Below, in pieces: positions 38,643 through 47,840 of a stretch of 64,000 nucleotides of DNA. Under the pieces are notes generated by a model that saw only the letters and a list, made by a program, of their open reading frames with translations, made no database searches and was not told the origin of the DNA. Position numbers and translations under genes: made by a program. The DNA comes from CALDTK01 sp965215215 (GTDB taxonomy: Bacteria > Bacteroidota > Bacteroidia > Chitinophagales > Saprospiraceae), in the NCBI GenBank assembly GCA_965215215.1, contig OZ244043.1:434001-498000 (forward strand), given 5' to 3'. The first letter of the stretch is position 1; the number at the start of each line of letters is the position of its first letter.

Positions 38643-39023
38643 TTACTTCACCTCTACCGAAGCTCCGGCCGCTTCGAGCGACGCTTTAAGGCTTTCGGCT
38701 TCGTCCTTGCTGACCCCTTCCTTAATTGGAGCGGGTGCGCCGTCGACGAGTTCCTTAGCTTCTTTCAGGCCGAGGCCGAGGAGGTTTTTAACCTCCTTAA
38801 CTACCGCAAGTTTAGCTGATCCAGCGGAGGTAAGCGTTACGGTAAACTCGGTTTGCTCGGCCGCCCCACCGCCACCGTCACTGTCGCCGCCACCTGCGGC
38901 TACCGCTACTGCTGCCGCCGCGGGCTCGATGCCGTAGTCGTCTTTAAGGATGTTCGCTAGTTCGCTAACCTCTTTGACTGTAAGTCCTACGAGGGTTTCT
39001 GCGAGTTCTTTAAGTTCTGCCAT
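38643..39023 (-). CDS. rplL: 50S ribosomal protein L7/L12
   Basis: 126 residues, the normal length. L7/L12 forms the ribosomal stalk that recruits translation GTPases. The N-terminal dimerisation helices (ELKELAETLVGLTVKEVSEL) are followed by an Ala/Gly hinge (about 35-57) and the conserved C-terminal domain (EFTVTLTSAGSAKLAVVKEV, LGLGLKEAKELVDGAPAPIK). It lies 68 bases downstream of rplJ, in the classical order. Confidence 0.97.
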   Translation of the reverse strand: MAELKELAETLVGLTVKEVSELANILKDDYGIEPAAAAVAVAAGGGDSDGGGGAAEQTEFTVTLTSAGSAKLAVVKEVKNLLGLGLKEAKELVDGAPAPIKEGVSKDEAESLKASLEAAGASVEVK

Positions 39024-39091
39024 GTCGAAAATATTTTTGCTATGCGTGACTAAAAAGTACGGCTAGCTTGGAAGCCAATGGGAGGGAGGAT

Positions 39092-39628
39092 TTAGGAGGC
39101 GTTCTCCGCGCGCTCCTCGAGCGTTTTAAGCAGACCGGCGATGGTGCTGCCACCGGACTTGATCTGGCCGAGCAAGGTCTGCATCGGGGATTGAAGTAAC
39201 ATGATAACGTCGCCGATGAGCTCTTCGCGGCTCTTGAGTTTGGTGAGTGCATCGACCTGATCGTCCCCGAGGTAGATGGCGGTATCGATGTACGCCGCCT
39301 TCAGGATCGGCCGGTCGTGAGATTTGCGAAAAGCCTTAATCACCTTCGCGGGGGCCTTGGCCGACTCCGTGAACATTACGGCGGTCGGCCCGTGCAACGT
39401 CCCGTAAAGCTCGTCGAAGTTACGCTCGTTGGCAACTGATTCGAGTGCCTTACGCGCGAGGGTGTTCTTGACGACCTGTATGGTCACACCTTCCTGGTAT
39501 GCAGCCGCGCGCAGCTCGTTCGTCTCGGCGACACTCATGGTGCTGGCGTCGGCGATGTAAAAGTATTCCGCGGTGGAGAGCTTCTCCTTTAGGTCCTCGA
39601 AGACCTGTGCTTTCTGATCTCGTGTCAT
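39092..39628 (-). CDS. rplJ: 50S ribosomal protein L10
   Basis: 178 residues. L10 anchors the L7/L12 stalk to 23S rRNA. The N-terminal RNA-binding domain contains FYIADASTMSVAETNELR and KNTLARKALES; the C-terminal helix (LLQSPMQTLLGQIKSGGSTI) is the L7/L12 binding part. The ATG at 39628 fits MTRDQKAQVFEDLKEKL, a usual family start. It is flanked by rplA and rplL on the same strand. Confidence 0.97.
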   Translation of the reverse strand: MTRDQKAQVFEDLKEKLSTAEYFYIADASTMSVAETNELRAAAYQEGVTIQVVKNTLARKALESVANERNFDELYGTLHGPTAVMFTESAKAPAKVIKAFRKSHDRPILKAAYIDTAIYLGDDQVDALTKLKSREELIGDVIMLLQSPMQTLLGQIKSGGSTIAGLLKTLEERAENAS

Positions 39629-39649
39629 GAGTAAAGTGGTCTTCGTGGA

Positions 39650-40342
39650 TTAACGAAAGGGCTTCGGATCGACCTTTACCCCAGGACTCATCGTCGTGGC
39701 GGTGGTGATCGACTTGAAGTAAATGCCTTTGGCGCTGGCCGGCTTCATGCGCTGAATGGTCGTCAGCACTTCGCGAGCGTTGTCGTTGAGCTGTTCGGCG
39801 GTAAACTCGACGCGACCGACGCTGGCGTGGATGATTCCGAATTTATCGACCCGGAAGGCAATCTTACCGCCTTTCACGTCTTCGACCGCCGCGGCGATGT
39901 TGGGCGTCACCGTGCCCGTTTTGGGGTTTGGCATCAGGCCGCGTGGTCCGAGCACACGGCCGATTCGGCCAACCTTAGCCATTACGTTCGGTTGGGCAAT
40001 AGCGACATCGAACTCCATCCAACCGCCTTGAATCTTGGCGACGAGGTCGTCGAGTCCGGCGAAATCAGCTCCGGCGGCCAGGGCCTCCTCGACCTTATCG
40101 TCCGTACAGAACACGAGCACGCGTTTCACTTTACCCGTACCGTGAGGTAGCGTAACGGTGCCCCGCAACGCCTGGTCGGCCTTGCGGGGGTCAATACCGA
40201 GACGCACGTGAATGTCGACGCTCGAGTTGAACTTGGTCGTGTTTACGTCCTTGACCAAAGCCATGGCCTCCGGGAGGGCATAGGTCTGGGTAGGATCTAC
40301 TTTTTCGAGCGCAGCCTTGCGCTTCTTTCCGATCTTAGCCAT
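39650..40342 (-). CDS. rplA: 50S ribosomal protein L1
   Basis: 230 residues, the normal length. L1 builds the mobile L1 stalk and, in many bacteria, represses its own operon by binding its mRNA leader. Signatures include GTVTLPHGTGKVKRVLVFC, GRVLGPRGLMPNPKTGTVT and the ending GPGVK-like segment MSPGVKVDPKPFR. It starts 72 bases downstream of rplK. No defect is visible. Confidence 0.97.
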   Translation of the reverse strand: MAKIGKKRKAALEKVDPTQTYALPEAMALVKDVNTTKFNSSVDIHVRLGIDPRKADQALRGTVTLPHGTGKVKRVLVFCTDDKVEEALAAGADFAGLDDLVAKIQGGWMEFDVAIAQPNVMAKVGRIGRVLGPRGLMPNPKTGTVTPNIAAAVEDVKGGKIAFRVDKFGIIHASVGRVEFTAEQLNDNAREVLTTIQRMKPASAKGIYFKSITTATTMSPGVKVDPKPFR

Positions 40343-40414
40343 GAAATTCGTTTAGGTAGTAGCGCTGGATACGGGCTAAAAACCGTATCTCAGCTCCCTA
40401 TGAGTGAGTGTAAT

Positions 40415-40873
40415 CTACGCTGCGGCCGCAGCCTTCTTCCAGGGCGGGGTCCCCTTAACCGTAATACCCATGGATCGAGCCGTACCGGCGATCATCTTCA
40501 TCGCGGAATCAATCTTGAAAGCATTAAGGTCCGCCATCTTATCCTCGGCGATAGCCTGAACCTGATCCCAGGTAAGCGTACCTACCTTGTTACGGTTCGG
40601 TTCGCCACTGCCGCCTTTTAGCTTGGCAGCCTCTAAGATCTGCACCGCCGCAGGAGAGGTTTTGATGATAAAGTCGAAAGACTTATCCTTAAATACCGTG
40701 ATGACGACCGGCAATACCTTACCCCGAGAGTCCTCCGTAGCGGCGTTAAAGCGCTTACAGAACTCCATAATGTTAACGCCCTTAGCACCCAGTGCTGGTC
40801 CAACCGGCGGAGCGGGGTTTGCTGCGCCACCCTTTACCTGCAGTTTGATGTAATTCTCGACTTCCTTAGCCAT
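40415..40873 (-). CDS. rplK: 50S ribosomal protein L11
   Basis: 152 residues. L11 binds the GTPase-associated region of 23S rRNA. The N-terminal domain has IKLQVKGGAANPAPPVGPAL, and the C-terminal RNA-binding domain contains DLNAFKIDSAMKMIAGTARS and MGITVKG. The short C-terminal tail ends in Ala repeats (KKAAAAA). The ATG at 40873 gives MAKEVENYIKLQ; a longer frame reaching 40960 overlaps nusG and lacks family similarity. Confidence 0.97.
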   Translation of the reverse strand: MAKEVENYIKLQVKGGAANPAPPVGPALGAKGVNIMEFCKRFNAATEDSRGKVLPVVITVFKDKSFDFIIKTSPAAVQILEAAKLKGGSGEPNRNKVGTLTWDQVQAIAEDKMADLNAFKIDSAMKMIAGTARSMGITVKGTPPWKKAAAAA

Positions 40874-40922
40874 ACTTTTCTTTCTTGATCGCTCAGTTTT
40901 ACCGTCCGGTACCGAGCGGGCG

Positions 40923-41483
40923 CTACATCTGTTTCTCGACCTGACCGAAATTGAGTTCAACCTCGGTTCCGCGACCGAAGATCTTGACGATGACCTTCAG
41001 TTTCTTCTTCTCTTCGTTTACCTCCTGGACGTCCCCGACGAATCCATTGAACGGTCCATCCACGATTTTGATCGTTTCTCCCACCAAGTAAGGCTCGATC
41101 AAAGTCTCCTGAGCCTCCTGCGATTCGTCCACCTTGCCGAGCAAGCGGTTGGCCTCCGATTCGCGCATCGGGATCGGATTGTTCTTACCCAGAAAGTGCA
41201 TCACGTTGGGTAACCCGGCGATAACACCGACCGTCTCCCCGTTGAGGAAGTCACTTTCCGCCTCGACCAGGATGTACCCGGGTAGGATATTGCGTTCGAT
41301 GATCACCTTCTTCCCGTTGCGAAACTTAAACACGCGCTCAGTGGGCACAACGATTTGGGGAATCGACTCACTCCAACCGTTGCGCCCGATCTCCTGCTCG
41401 ATCCGCTCCTTGATCGCACGCTCCTTCCCGCTGATCACGCGAAGGCTGTACCAGCGGGTATCTTTTTCGGTAGCGGTCTCCAT
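40923..41483 (-). CDS. nusG: Transcription termination/antitermination factor NusG
   Basis: 186 residues. NusG couples RNA polymerase with Rho or the ribosome. The NGN domain (about 10-125) starts with RWYSLRVISGKERAIKERIE and contains VFKFRNGKKVIIERNILPGYI; the KOW domain (about 135-183) contains IVDGPFNGFVGDVQEVNEEK and ends GQVEKQM. The ATG at 41483 is chosen over an upstream TTG at 41504, which would add seven residues. It follows secE by about 28 bases. Confidence 0.96.
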   Translation of the reverse strand: METATEKDTRWYSLRVISGKERAIKERIEQEIGRNGWSESIPQIVVPTERVFKFRNGKKVIIERNILPGYILVEAESDFLNGETVGVIAGLPNVMHFLGKNNPIPMRESEANRLLGKVDESQEAQETLIEPYLVGETIKIVDGPFNGFVGDVQEVNEEKKKLKVIVKIFGRGTEVELNFGQVEKQM

Positions 41484-41511
41484 GGGTGTGGTTTGTTCCG
41501 ACAAAACCAGC

Positions 41512-41706
41512 CTAAGCGTTCAGGCTGTAGATAGCGTCAAGAACGACGTTCGAAATCGTGTCCATTCCGAAGATGATCACGGATAGGATGACAGAGGCGA
41601 TGATAACGACGATCGTATCGGATTGTAAGCTACCGAAGGAGGGCCAGGTGACCTTGTTGATCAACTCGTTATAGCTCTCCTGAATGTAGACCGTTAAACT
41701 TTCCAT
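41512..41706 (-). CDS. secE: Preprotein translocase subunit SecE
   Basis: 64 residues, one membrane span, the short bacterial form. SecE clamps SecY in the translocon. An amphipathic N-terminal segment (YIQESYNELINKVTWPSFGS) precedes the membrane helix (TIVVIIASVILSVIIFGMD) near residues 31-50. The ATG at 41706 is used because it gives the conserved N-terminus; the open frame extends upstream into tRNA-Trp, but those residues are not family-like. It stands between tRNA-Trp and nusG, as in many genomes. Confidence 0.95.
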   Translation of the reverse strand: MESLTVYIQESYNELINKVTWPSFGSLQSDTIVVIIASVILSVIIFGMDTISNVVLDAIYSLNA

Positions 41707-41751
41707 GCTGATCGTATACCGCAATACTGCGGGGGAGGTTCCTGAAAAATG

Positions 41752-41824
41752 CACGGGTGGAGAGACTCGAACTCCCAGCCCTCGGTTTTGGAGACCGATG
41801 CTCTACCAATTGAGCTACACCCGT
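41752..41824 (-). tRNA. tRNA-Trp (CCA)
   Basis: 73 bases. The acceptor stem ACGGGTG/CACCCGT closes with discriminator G. The anticodon stem-loop is TCGGT-CTCCAAA-ACCGA, giving anticodon CCA. The T-loop TTCGAGT is conserved. CCA is not encoded. It lies between tuf and secE. Confidence 0.95.
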
Positions 41825-41842
41825 AGCGAAGACTCGCCTAAA

Positions 41843-43039
<1,197 letters not shown>

Positions 43040-43134
43040 TACTGTTTTTTATTGACTCTTGTGTGCAGGCAAATTGATAAAATGGACGGTGCTCGTGAGC
43101 GATAGATAGAGTTCAGCTAAGCGTGCCCGCGCCG

Positions 43135-43206
<72 letters not shown>

Positions 43207-43251
43207 TTAATAGTGCGTACCGCCCCACGTTTGGATCGGTACCTAAGATTG

Positions 43252-43324
43252 AGCGGGAGACGAGATTCGAACCCGCGACCCTCAGCTTGGAAGGCTGATG
43301 CTCTACCAACTGAGCTACTCCCGC
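43252..43324 (-). tRNA. tRNA-Gly (TCC)
   Basis: 73 bases. The acceptor stem is GCGGGAG/CTCCCGC with discriminator T. The anticodon arm is TCAGC-CTTCCAA-GCTGA, anticodon TCC. The T-loop TTCGAAT is present. Confidence 0.95.
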
Positions 43325-43334
43325 AATCATTGAG

Positions 43335-43416
43335 TGGGGGTGATTGGATTCGAACCAATTCAGCCGAAGCACTGGATTTACAGTCCAGCCCGCCTCTCCA
43401 ACTGCGGCGCACCCCC
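43335..43416 (-). tRNA. tRNA-Tyr (GTA)
   Basis: 82 bases including the long variable arm expected for class II tRNA-Tyr. The acceptor stem is GGGGGTG/CACCCCC with discriminator A. The anticodon arm is CTGGA-CTGTAAA-TCCAG, anticodon GTA. Confidence 0.95.
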
Positions 43417-43453
43417 GATAATCTCGTACTGTTTGCCGGGAGGCAATCGAAAG

Positions 43454-43526
43454 AGCCGATGAAGGGACTCGAACCCCCGACCAGCTGATTACAAATCAGC
43501 TGCTCTACCAGCTGAGCTACATCGGC
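43454..43526 (-). tRNA. tRNA-Thr (TGT)
   Basis: 73 bases. The acceptor stem is GCCGATG/CATCGGC with discriminator T. The anticodon arm is GCTGA-TTTGTAA-TCAGC, anticodon TGT. It is the first gene of the Thr-Tyr-Gly-Thr-tuf array in the direction of transcription. Confidence 0.95.
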
Positions 43527-43603
43527 TTAGAACACCAACAAAGCAGTACAAAACACTGTATGTCAAAGAAATACCTAAGTACTAAGCGTAGGCGAAAATC
43601 TAA

Positions 43604-43637
43604 TCGCCCCACCTAGCTTTTCGCTAAGGCGGGGCGA
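43604..43637 (-). terminator. Terminator hairpin after hpf
   Basis: TCGCCCC (43604-43610) pairs with GGGGCGA (43631-43637), with an inner TAGC/GCTA stem. On the minus strand it is followed by TTAGATTTTC. It probably ends the rpsU-recombinase-hpf transcript and separates it from the tRNA-tuf unit. Confidence 0.7.
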
Positions 43638-43703
43638 AGATAATATTTTCCGGCGTCGAGCCTAAACGCAGACCGCTTTTTTGCGGATCGAGCCCACATT
43701 CCG

Positions 43704-44012
43704 CTACCTGCGCAGCGGCGAGTCCGCGTGGCGGTCCTTGAATTTCTTTATCAACCGCTCCATGGCGTGACTCGCCTTGTCGATGGCCTCCCCGTGATTA
43801 GCCCCTTTTTCCTCGCAGTACAACGTGTCGTTCGGCACGTTGACGCGCAGCTCGGCGACCGCGCCGTGCCGAGGATCATTCACGTTCTTCAAGTACACGT
43901 CTACGTCGACGATTCGCTCGTAAAACTTGCCGAGGCGGGTAACCTTGCGGTCGATTAGCTCACTGAGCTCCTCGTTCACGTCAATGTGAACGGCTTCGAT
44001 ATTGATCTTCAT
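43704..44012 (-). CDS. hpf: Ribosome hibernation promoting factor (short HPF/YfiA type)
   Basis: 102 residues, beta-alpha-beta-beta-beta-alpha fold of the sigma-54 modulation/S30AE family. It binds the 30S decoding centre and promotes inactive 70S/100S ribosomes in slow growth. The sequence INIEAVHIDVNEELSELIDR, the acidic segment RIVDVDVYLKNVND, and the C-terminal helix DKASHAMERLIKKFKDR match the family. The long C-terminal extension of long-form HPF is absent. The ATG at 44012 gives the canonical MKINIEAVH. Confidence 0.93.
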   Translation of the reverse strand: MKINIEAVHIDVNEELSELIDRKVTRLGKFYERIVDVDVYLKNVNDPRHGAVAELRVNVPNDTLYCEEKGANHGEAIDKASHAMERLIKKFKDRHADSPLRR

Positions 44013-44078
44013 TCGGGCAGGTGGTTTCAGGTTGCAACCCCCCGGCACCGGGCAGGGTTCGCGAATCCACCGGCTAAC

Positions 44079-44981
44079 CTAGCCCTCGCGCCCGGATTTC
44101 GGGTGCGACTTCTTGTAAACCTCGATGAGACGCGCGGCTGACGTATGCAGGTAAACTTGCGTCGAGGACAGACTCGCGTGCCCGAGCAACTCCTGTACGG
44201 CGCGCAGGTCCGCCCCCTCGTCCATCAAATGGGTGGCGAAAGCGTGTCGCAGCGTATGCGGCGAGCGCCCGTCCGACCAGGGGGCGCGTTCCAGGTTGCG
44301 ACGGCACAAATTGTAAACGGCCTTCGGGTAGAGCGGTCTACCGCGATCGGTTAGGAGCAGAGCGGGCGTAGTGCTTTCCGGAAACGCCCCGGATCTCAAC
44401 CGGAGGTAATGGTCCAACTGCGCCCGAAGCGCAGGGGGTACGGGCAGTAGCCTCGTTCGATTGCGTTTGCCGGTCACGGTGAGCTCGGTCTGCCCCCGAT
44501 CCACGTCCTGCACGCTCAGCGAAAGCAGCTCGGCGCGCCGTAGCCCGAGACCGTATAGCGTTAGCAGTACGGTAAGGTCCCGTTGGCCAGGAAAATCTGA
44601 CGCGAAAGATTCACTGCGCAGCAAATCCCCGAGGCCCGTGGCGCTCACCGCCGGGGGGAGTCGTTTGGGGAGTTTCGGGCTCCGTACGAGTGCGGCCGGA
44701 TTGGAGGGCAGGCCCCTGCGCTCGACCAGGTAGCCGAACAAGCTACGCACCGCGGCGAGCTTTCGCGCCAGCGTAGCGTTCCCGAGTCCGCTTTCCGCAA
44801 AACGGGTCAGAAACTCTCGTAAATGCAATGGTCTGACCTCCCCGAAGGAAACCAGACCACAATCTCGAGAGAGATAATCGATGAGTTGACGTAGATCGCT
44901 GGCGTAAGCCTCGCAGGTCAGGCGCGCTCGCCGACGCTCGAAAACGAGGTAGTCGGTGTAGGCACGCAGCGCATCATGCAT
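44079..44981 (-). CDS. Tyrosine recombinase (XerC/XerD-like)
   Basis: 300 residues, cytoplasmic. The N-terminal SAM-like domain (about 1-90) is followed by the catalytic domain. Active-site residues are in the expected order: Arg in GLGLRRAELLSL, Lys in TVTGKRNRTRLLP, His/Arg in SPHTLRHAFATHLMDEG, His in ELLGHASLSSTQVYLH, with the nucleophile Tyr in the last motif. Size and context (between rpsU and hpf, a conserved Bacteroidota position) fit the chromosome dimer-resolution recombinase; whether it is XerC or XerD cannot be decided from one gene. It starts 13 bases after the rpsU stop. Confidence 0.9.
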   Translation of the reverse strand: MHDALRAYTDYLVFERRRARLTCEAYASDLRQLIDYLSRDCGLVSFGEVRPLHLREFLTRFAESGLGNATLARKLAAVRSLFGYLVERRGLPSNPAALVRSPKLPKRLPPAVSATGLGDLLRSESFASDFPGQRDLTVLLTLYGLGLRRAELLSLSVQDVDRGQTELTVTGKRNRTRLLPVPPALRAQLDHYLRLRSGAFPESTTPALLLTDRGRPLYPKAVYNLCRRNLERAPWSDGRSPHTLRHAFATHLMDEGADLRAVQELLGHASLSSTQVYLHTSAARLIEVYKKSHPKSGREG

Positions 44982-44994
44982 CGGGGGCTACGGT

Positions 44995-45180
44995 CTAGGT
45001 GCCGTAGGTCTGCTTCTTGTAAATGGCGTTGAGCACCTCGTGGCGGCGCTCTACACTGGGCTTAGTGAAGTACTTGCGGCGACGCACTTCGCGCATCATG
45101 CCGGCGCGCTCAAACTTGCGCTTGTACTTCTTGAGTGCGCGGTCGATGCTCTCGCCCTCTTTAACATCAATAATTAGCAT
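44995..45180 (-). CDS. rpsU: 30S ribosomal protein S21
   Basis: 61 residues. S21 is the last protein added to the 30S subunit, near the anti-SD region of 16S rRNA. It contains VKEGESIDRALKKYKRKFER and the basic REVRRRKYFTKPS. The ATG at 45180 (MLIIDVKEG) is the standard start; the open frame continues upstream but without similarity. It is followed by the recombinase gene. The C-terminal tail after KPSVERRH is short. Confidence 0.95.
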   Translation of the reverse strand: MLIIDVKEGESIDRALKKYKRKFERAGMMREVRRRKYFTKPSVERRHEVLNAIYKKQTYGT

Positions 45181-45223
45181 ACACGTCCGTTCCTTTTTAG
45201 GGAGCGCAAAGCTACTGCATTTC

Positions 45224-45958
45224 TCACGAAGTTCGCCTACCGCCGAGCTCAATTTTGTAGAGGTACTGCTGCACCGCGTTCTCGAGACCGAGGTATAGCG
45301 CGTCGCTGATGAGGGCGTGACCGATGCTAACCTCCAGTAGGTGAGGTACTTCGCGACAGAAATACTCTAGATTATCTAGGTCCAAATCGTGGCCCGCGTT
45401 CAAGCCCAACCCCACCTCCGCCGCTACCCTACCCGCTGTGGCGAAGGGCGCTACGGCCCGTGCCCGATCCCGCCCGAAGTCGCGCGCGTACGACCCGGTG
45501 TACAGCTCGATACGCGCACAACCCGTTTTGGCGGCAGCCTCGATCAACCTGACCTCGGGATCGCAGAATAGGGAAAGGCGAACGCCCGCCGCCGCGAAAA
45601 CCCGGGCCAGATCGGCGAGTCGATCCTGCTGCGCCACGGTGTCCCAACCGTGATCGCTGGTCAGCTGACCGGGCGCGTCGGGCACGAGGGTGACCTGGGC
45701 GGGGTTCGCCCGGAGCACCAACTCGACGAAATCCTCGGAGGGGTAGCCCTCGATGTTGAACTCGGTAGTCACACTAGCGGCCAGCGGCAGCACGTCGTCG
45801 CGGCGGACGTGGCGTTCGTCCGGCCGGGGGTGCACCGTGATACCCTGCGCTCCGAAACGTTCGCAGTCCCGCGCTACGGCAACGAGGTCCGGTCGGCCCC
45901 CGCCCCGGGAGTTTCGCAGCAGCGCCACTTTGTTGATGTTGACACTCAGTCTCGTCAT
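45224..45958 (-). CDS. pdxJ: Pyridoxine 5'-phosphate synthase
   Basis: 244 residues, TIM-barrel enzyme that condenses 1-deoxy-xylulose 5-phosphate with 3-amino-2-oxopropyl phosphate in vitamin B6 synthesis. Signatures: SVNINKVALLRNSRGGGRPD, GITVHPRPDERHVRRDDV (catalytic His/Arg), FNIEGYPSEDF and GLNAGHDLDLDNLEYF, with the final IGHALISDALYLGLENAV. The ATG at 45958 is standard; a longer frame to 46015 overlaps the divergent protease gene. A -7-like box TACCTTGG (minus strand, 45986-45993) lies about 35 bases upstream. It starts 44 bases from the CPBP gene. Confidence 0.95.
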   Translation of the reverse strand: MTRLSVNINKVALLRNSRGGGRPDLVAVARDCERFGAQGITVHPRPDERHVRRDDVLPLAASVTTEFNIEGYPSEDFVELVLRANPAQVTLVPDAPGQLTSDHGWDTVAQQDRLADLARVFAAAGVRLSLFCDPEVRLIEAAAKTGCARIELYTGSYARDFGRDRARAVAPFATAGRVAAEVGLGLNAGHDLDLDNLEYFCREVPHLLEVSIGHALISDALYLGLENAVQQYLYKIELGGRRTS

Positions 45959-46002
45959 AGTGCGCACCTTAGCCGCAATCGGCAGCCAAGGTAGACCGAC
46001 AG

Positions 46003-46926
46003 ATGAAGCACCCACCCAGCGTCCGTAAGCAAATTTCTACCACGTTGGCGGTCGTACTCGTCGGCAACCTCCTCGCGCAGCTCGCCGCTGCCGGCGTACT
46101 CGCGCTCCTGGGCTACGAGCCCTCCGTCCTCCGGGAGGAGATCGACCAACTGCCGGCCGCTACGTTGGCCGGGATGCTGGGGATCAATCAGACGCTCTCC
46201 TACCTCCTGCCGGGTATCGTCGCCGCGGCACTCCTCTACGGCGGGGACTGGCTGCGGGCCGTAGGATTGCGACCGCTTCCGCCGCTGAGGCAAATCATGC
46301 TCGCGCTCGCCATCTTCTTCGGTACCCTCTGGCTGACCGGGGTACTCGCCCAACTCAACGCCAACGTCGAGTTGCCCGCCTGGCAACAGGAGATCGAGCA
46401 GCAGGTAGCCGGTATACTGGGGAGCATCTTGAGGTCTACTTCCACGGGTGGCTTCCTACTCGCGTTGTTGATCGTGGGCTTACTGCCCGCGCTCGGTGAG
46501 GAGTTGGTCTTTCGAGGTTTGCTGCAGCCGGCTATCGTAAAACTTACCCCCCATCCGCACCTGGGAATCTGGATTACCGCGTGCCTCTTCGGCTTAGTGC
46601 ACCTGCAGTTCGCGGGCTTGCTCCCGCGCATTTTCCTGGGCGCCGTGCTCGGTTTTCTAGCCTACTACGGAAAGAATCTCTGGCTACCCATCCTCGCGCA
46701 CCTCGTGTTCAACGGCAGCCAAGTCGCCGCGGTGCGCTACGCCGACTTGGCGGTGGAAAGTCCCGCGAGTGCGGCGTCCGAGCAGCTGGGGCCGAGTGCG
46801 GTAGCTGCGGCCCTCGCCGTCGCGGTCCTGGCGCTGTGGATAGGTCTACCGGGCCTCAAGCCGGAGCGGTTCGCGGGGCCCGCGGTCCGCGGGTCGGACG
46901 ATCGACCGGGCGAACCACCGGCTTGA
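46003..46926 (+). CDS. CPBP-family intramembrane glutamic protease
   Basis: 307 residues with about seven membrane segments. The catalytic motif EELVFRG (about residue 166-172) and a second motif with His in ACLFGLVHLQF (about 190-200) and ILAHLVFNGS (about 229-238) match the CPBP (CAAX protease/bacteriocin-processing) group. Such enzymes cleave substrates within the membrane; in Gram-positives some protect against or process peptides. The substrate here is unknown. The ATG at 46003 yields MKHPPSVRKQISTTLAVVLV with a positive N-terminus. It lies 26 bases before cdsA on the same strand. Confidence 0.87.
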   Translation: MKHPPSVRKQISTTLAVVLVGNLLAQLAAAGVLALLGYEPSVLREEIDQLPAATLAGMLGINQTLSYLLPGIVAAALLYGGDWLRAVGLRPLPPLRQIMLALAIFFGTLWLTGVLAQLNANVELPAWQQEIEQQVAGILGSILRSTSTGGFLLALLIVGLLPALGEELVFRGLLQPAIVKLTPHPHLGIWITACLFGLVHLQFAGLLPRIFLGAVLGFLAYYGKNLWLPILAHLVFNGSQVAAVRYADLAVESPASAASEQLGPSAVAAALAVAVLALWIGLPGLKPERFAGPAVRGSDDRPGEPPA

Positions 46927-46938
46927 GGTGCGGCCTGC

Positions 46939-46946
46939 TACTTTCG
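46939..46946 (+). promoter_or_regulatory. Putative -7 box upstream of cdsA
   Basis: TACTTTCG, a near match to TAnnTTTG, starts 14 bases before the A of the cdsA start codon. A transcript starting at the usual distance would have almost no leader. Confidence 0.4.
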
Positions 46947-46952
46947 CCGCGC

Positions 46953-47789
46953 ATGAAGGGACTGCGTACCCGAGCGATTAGCGCCGTCATATTCGTTGTC
47001 CTCGTACTCGGCGGCATCTTCGGCGGGCGCTATCCCTTCCTGGTGCTCTTCACGCTCATTACCGGCCTGTGCCTGCAAGAGTTCTTCGCCATGGTACTCG
47101 ATCGCTACCGGCGGCGCGATCGCGTACGTATCGGGCTGGGTATCGCCATGGGGCTTACCCCCCACCTGCTGGCCAGCGCGGTGCTACTCGGCTGGCTACC
47201 GGACCGCGAGGATCTGCTCGCTGTAGCCACCCTCCTGTTTTTCCCGTTGTTGTTCCTGATGTTTATCTACGAGCTGTTCGCCGCTTCACGTTACCCGTTC
47301 GAGAACGTGGCGATGATGGTCATGGGCTTGGTCTACATCGGCGCGCCCTTCGCCCTGCTCGATTTCATCGCCTACCAGAGCGGCACCTTCGACTGGCAGA
47401 TCGTAATCGGTCTGCTCGCCCTTACCTGGATCGCCGACACGGGGGCCTACCTCGCGGGCAGCACTTTCGGTAAAACTCCTTTGTTACCGCGTATCAGCCC
47501 CAACAAAACTTGGGAAGGACTCCTCGGCGGGTCCATGCTCGTACTTCTGTCCTCCCTGCTGCTCGGATACTTGTTTCCGGTAGCTCGTTACCGCGACTGG
47601 GCCGCCCTGGCCGGGATCGTCGTAGTGTTCGGGAGCTTAGGCGACTTGATAGAATCTATGCTCAAACGAAGCCTCGACGTCAAGGATAGCGGCCGTGTGC
47701 TCCCCGGCCACGGGGGGTTGCTCGATCGATTCGACGCCTTCATTTTTCTGCTTCCGTTCGTAGCGGCTTACCTCATCTTCGTACGCTAG
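46953..47789 (+). CDS. cdsA: Phosphatidate cytidylyltransferase
   Basis: 278 residues with about eight membrane helices. CdsA makes CDP-diacylglycerol, the precursor of phospholipids. The C-terminal signature is intact: LLPRISPNKTWEGLLGG, then DLIESMLKRSLDVKDSGRVL and PGHGGLLDRFDAF. The ATG at 46953 is chosen because it follows a -7-like box and gives a positive-inside start (MKGLRTRAISAVIF); a long upstream open frame overlaps the CPBP gene. It is followed by psd, the later step of phosphatidylethanolamine synthesis. Confidence 0.95.
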   Translation: MKGLRTRAISAVIFVVLVLGGIFGGRYPFLVLFTLITGLCLQEFFAMVLDRYRRRDRVRIGLGIAMGLTPHLLASAVLLGWLPDREDLLAVATLLFFPLLFLMFIYELFAASRYPFENVAMMVMGLVYIGAPFALLDFIAYQSGTFDWQIVIGLLALTWIADTGAYLAGSTFGKTPLLPRISPNKTWEGLLGGSMLVLLSSLLLGYLFPVARYRDWAALAGIVVVFGSLGDLIESMLKRSLDVKDSGRVLPGHGGLLDRFDAFIFLLPFVAAYLIFVR

Positions 47790-47840
47790 CAACCCCGAGC
47801 CCACCCAGTGGGTTAGGCGACTGTAATCCCGCTTCCTCAT

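Noticed and set aside
44079..44981. Tyrosine recombinase as a sign of a genomic island
   Set aside because: Its position between rpsU and hpf is the conserved housekeeping place of the Xer recombinase in Bacteroidota; no att sites or cargo genes flank it.
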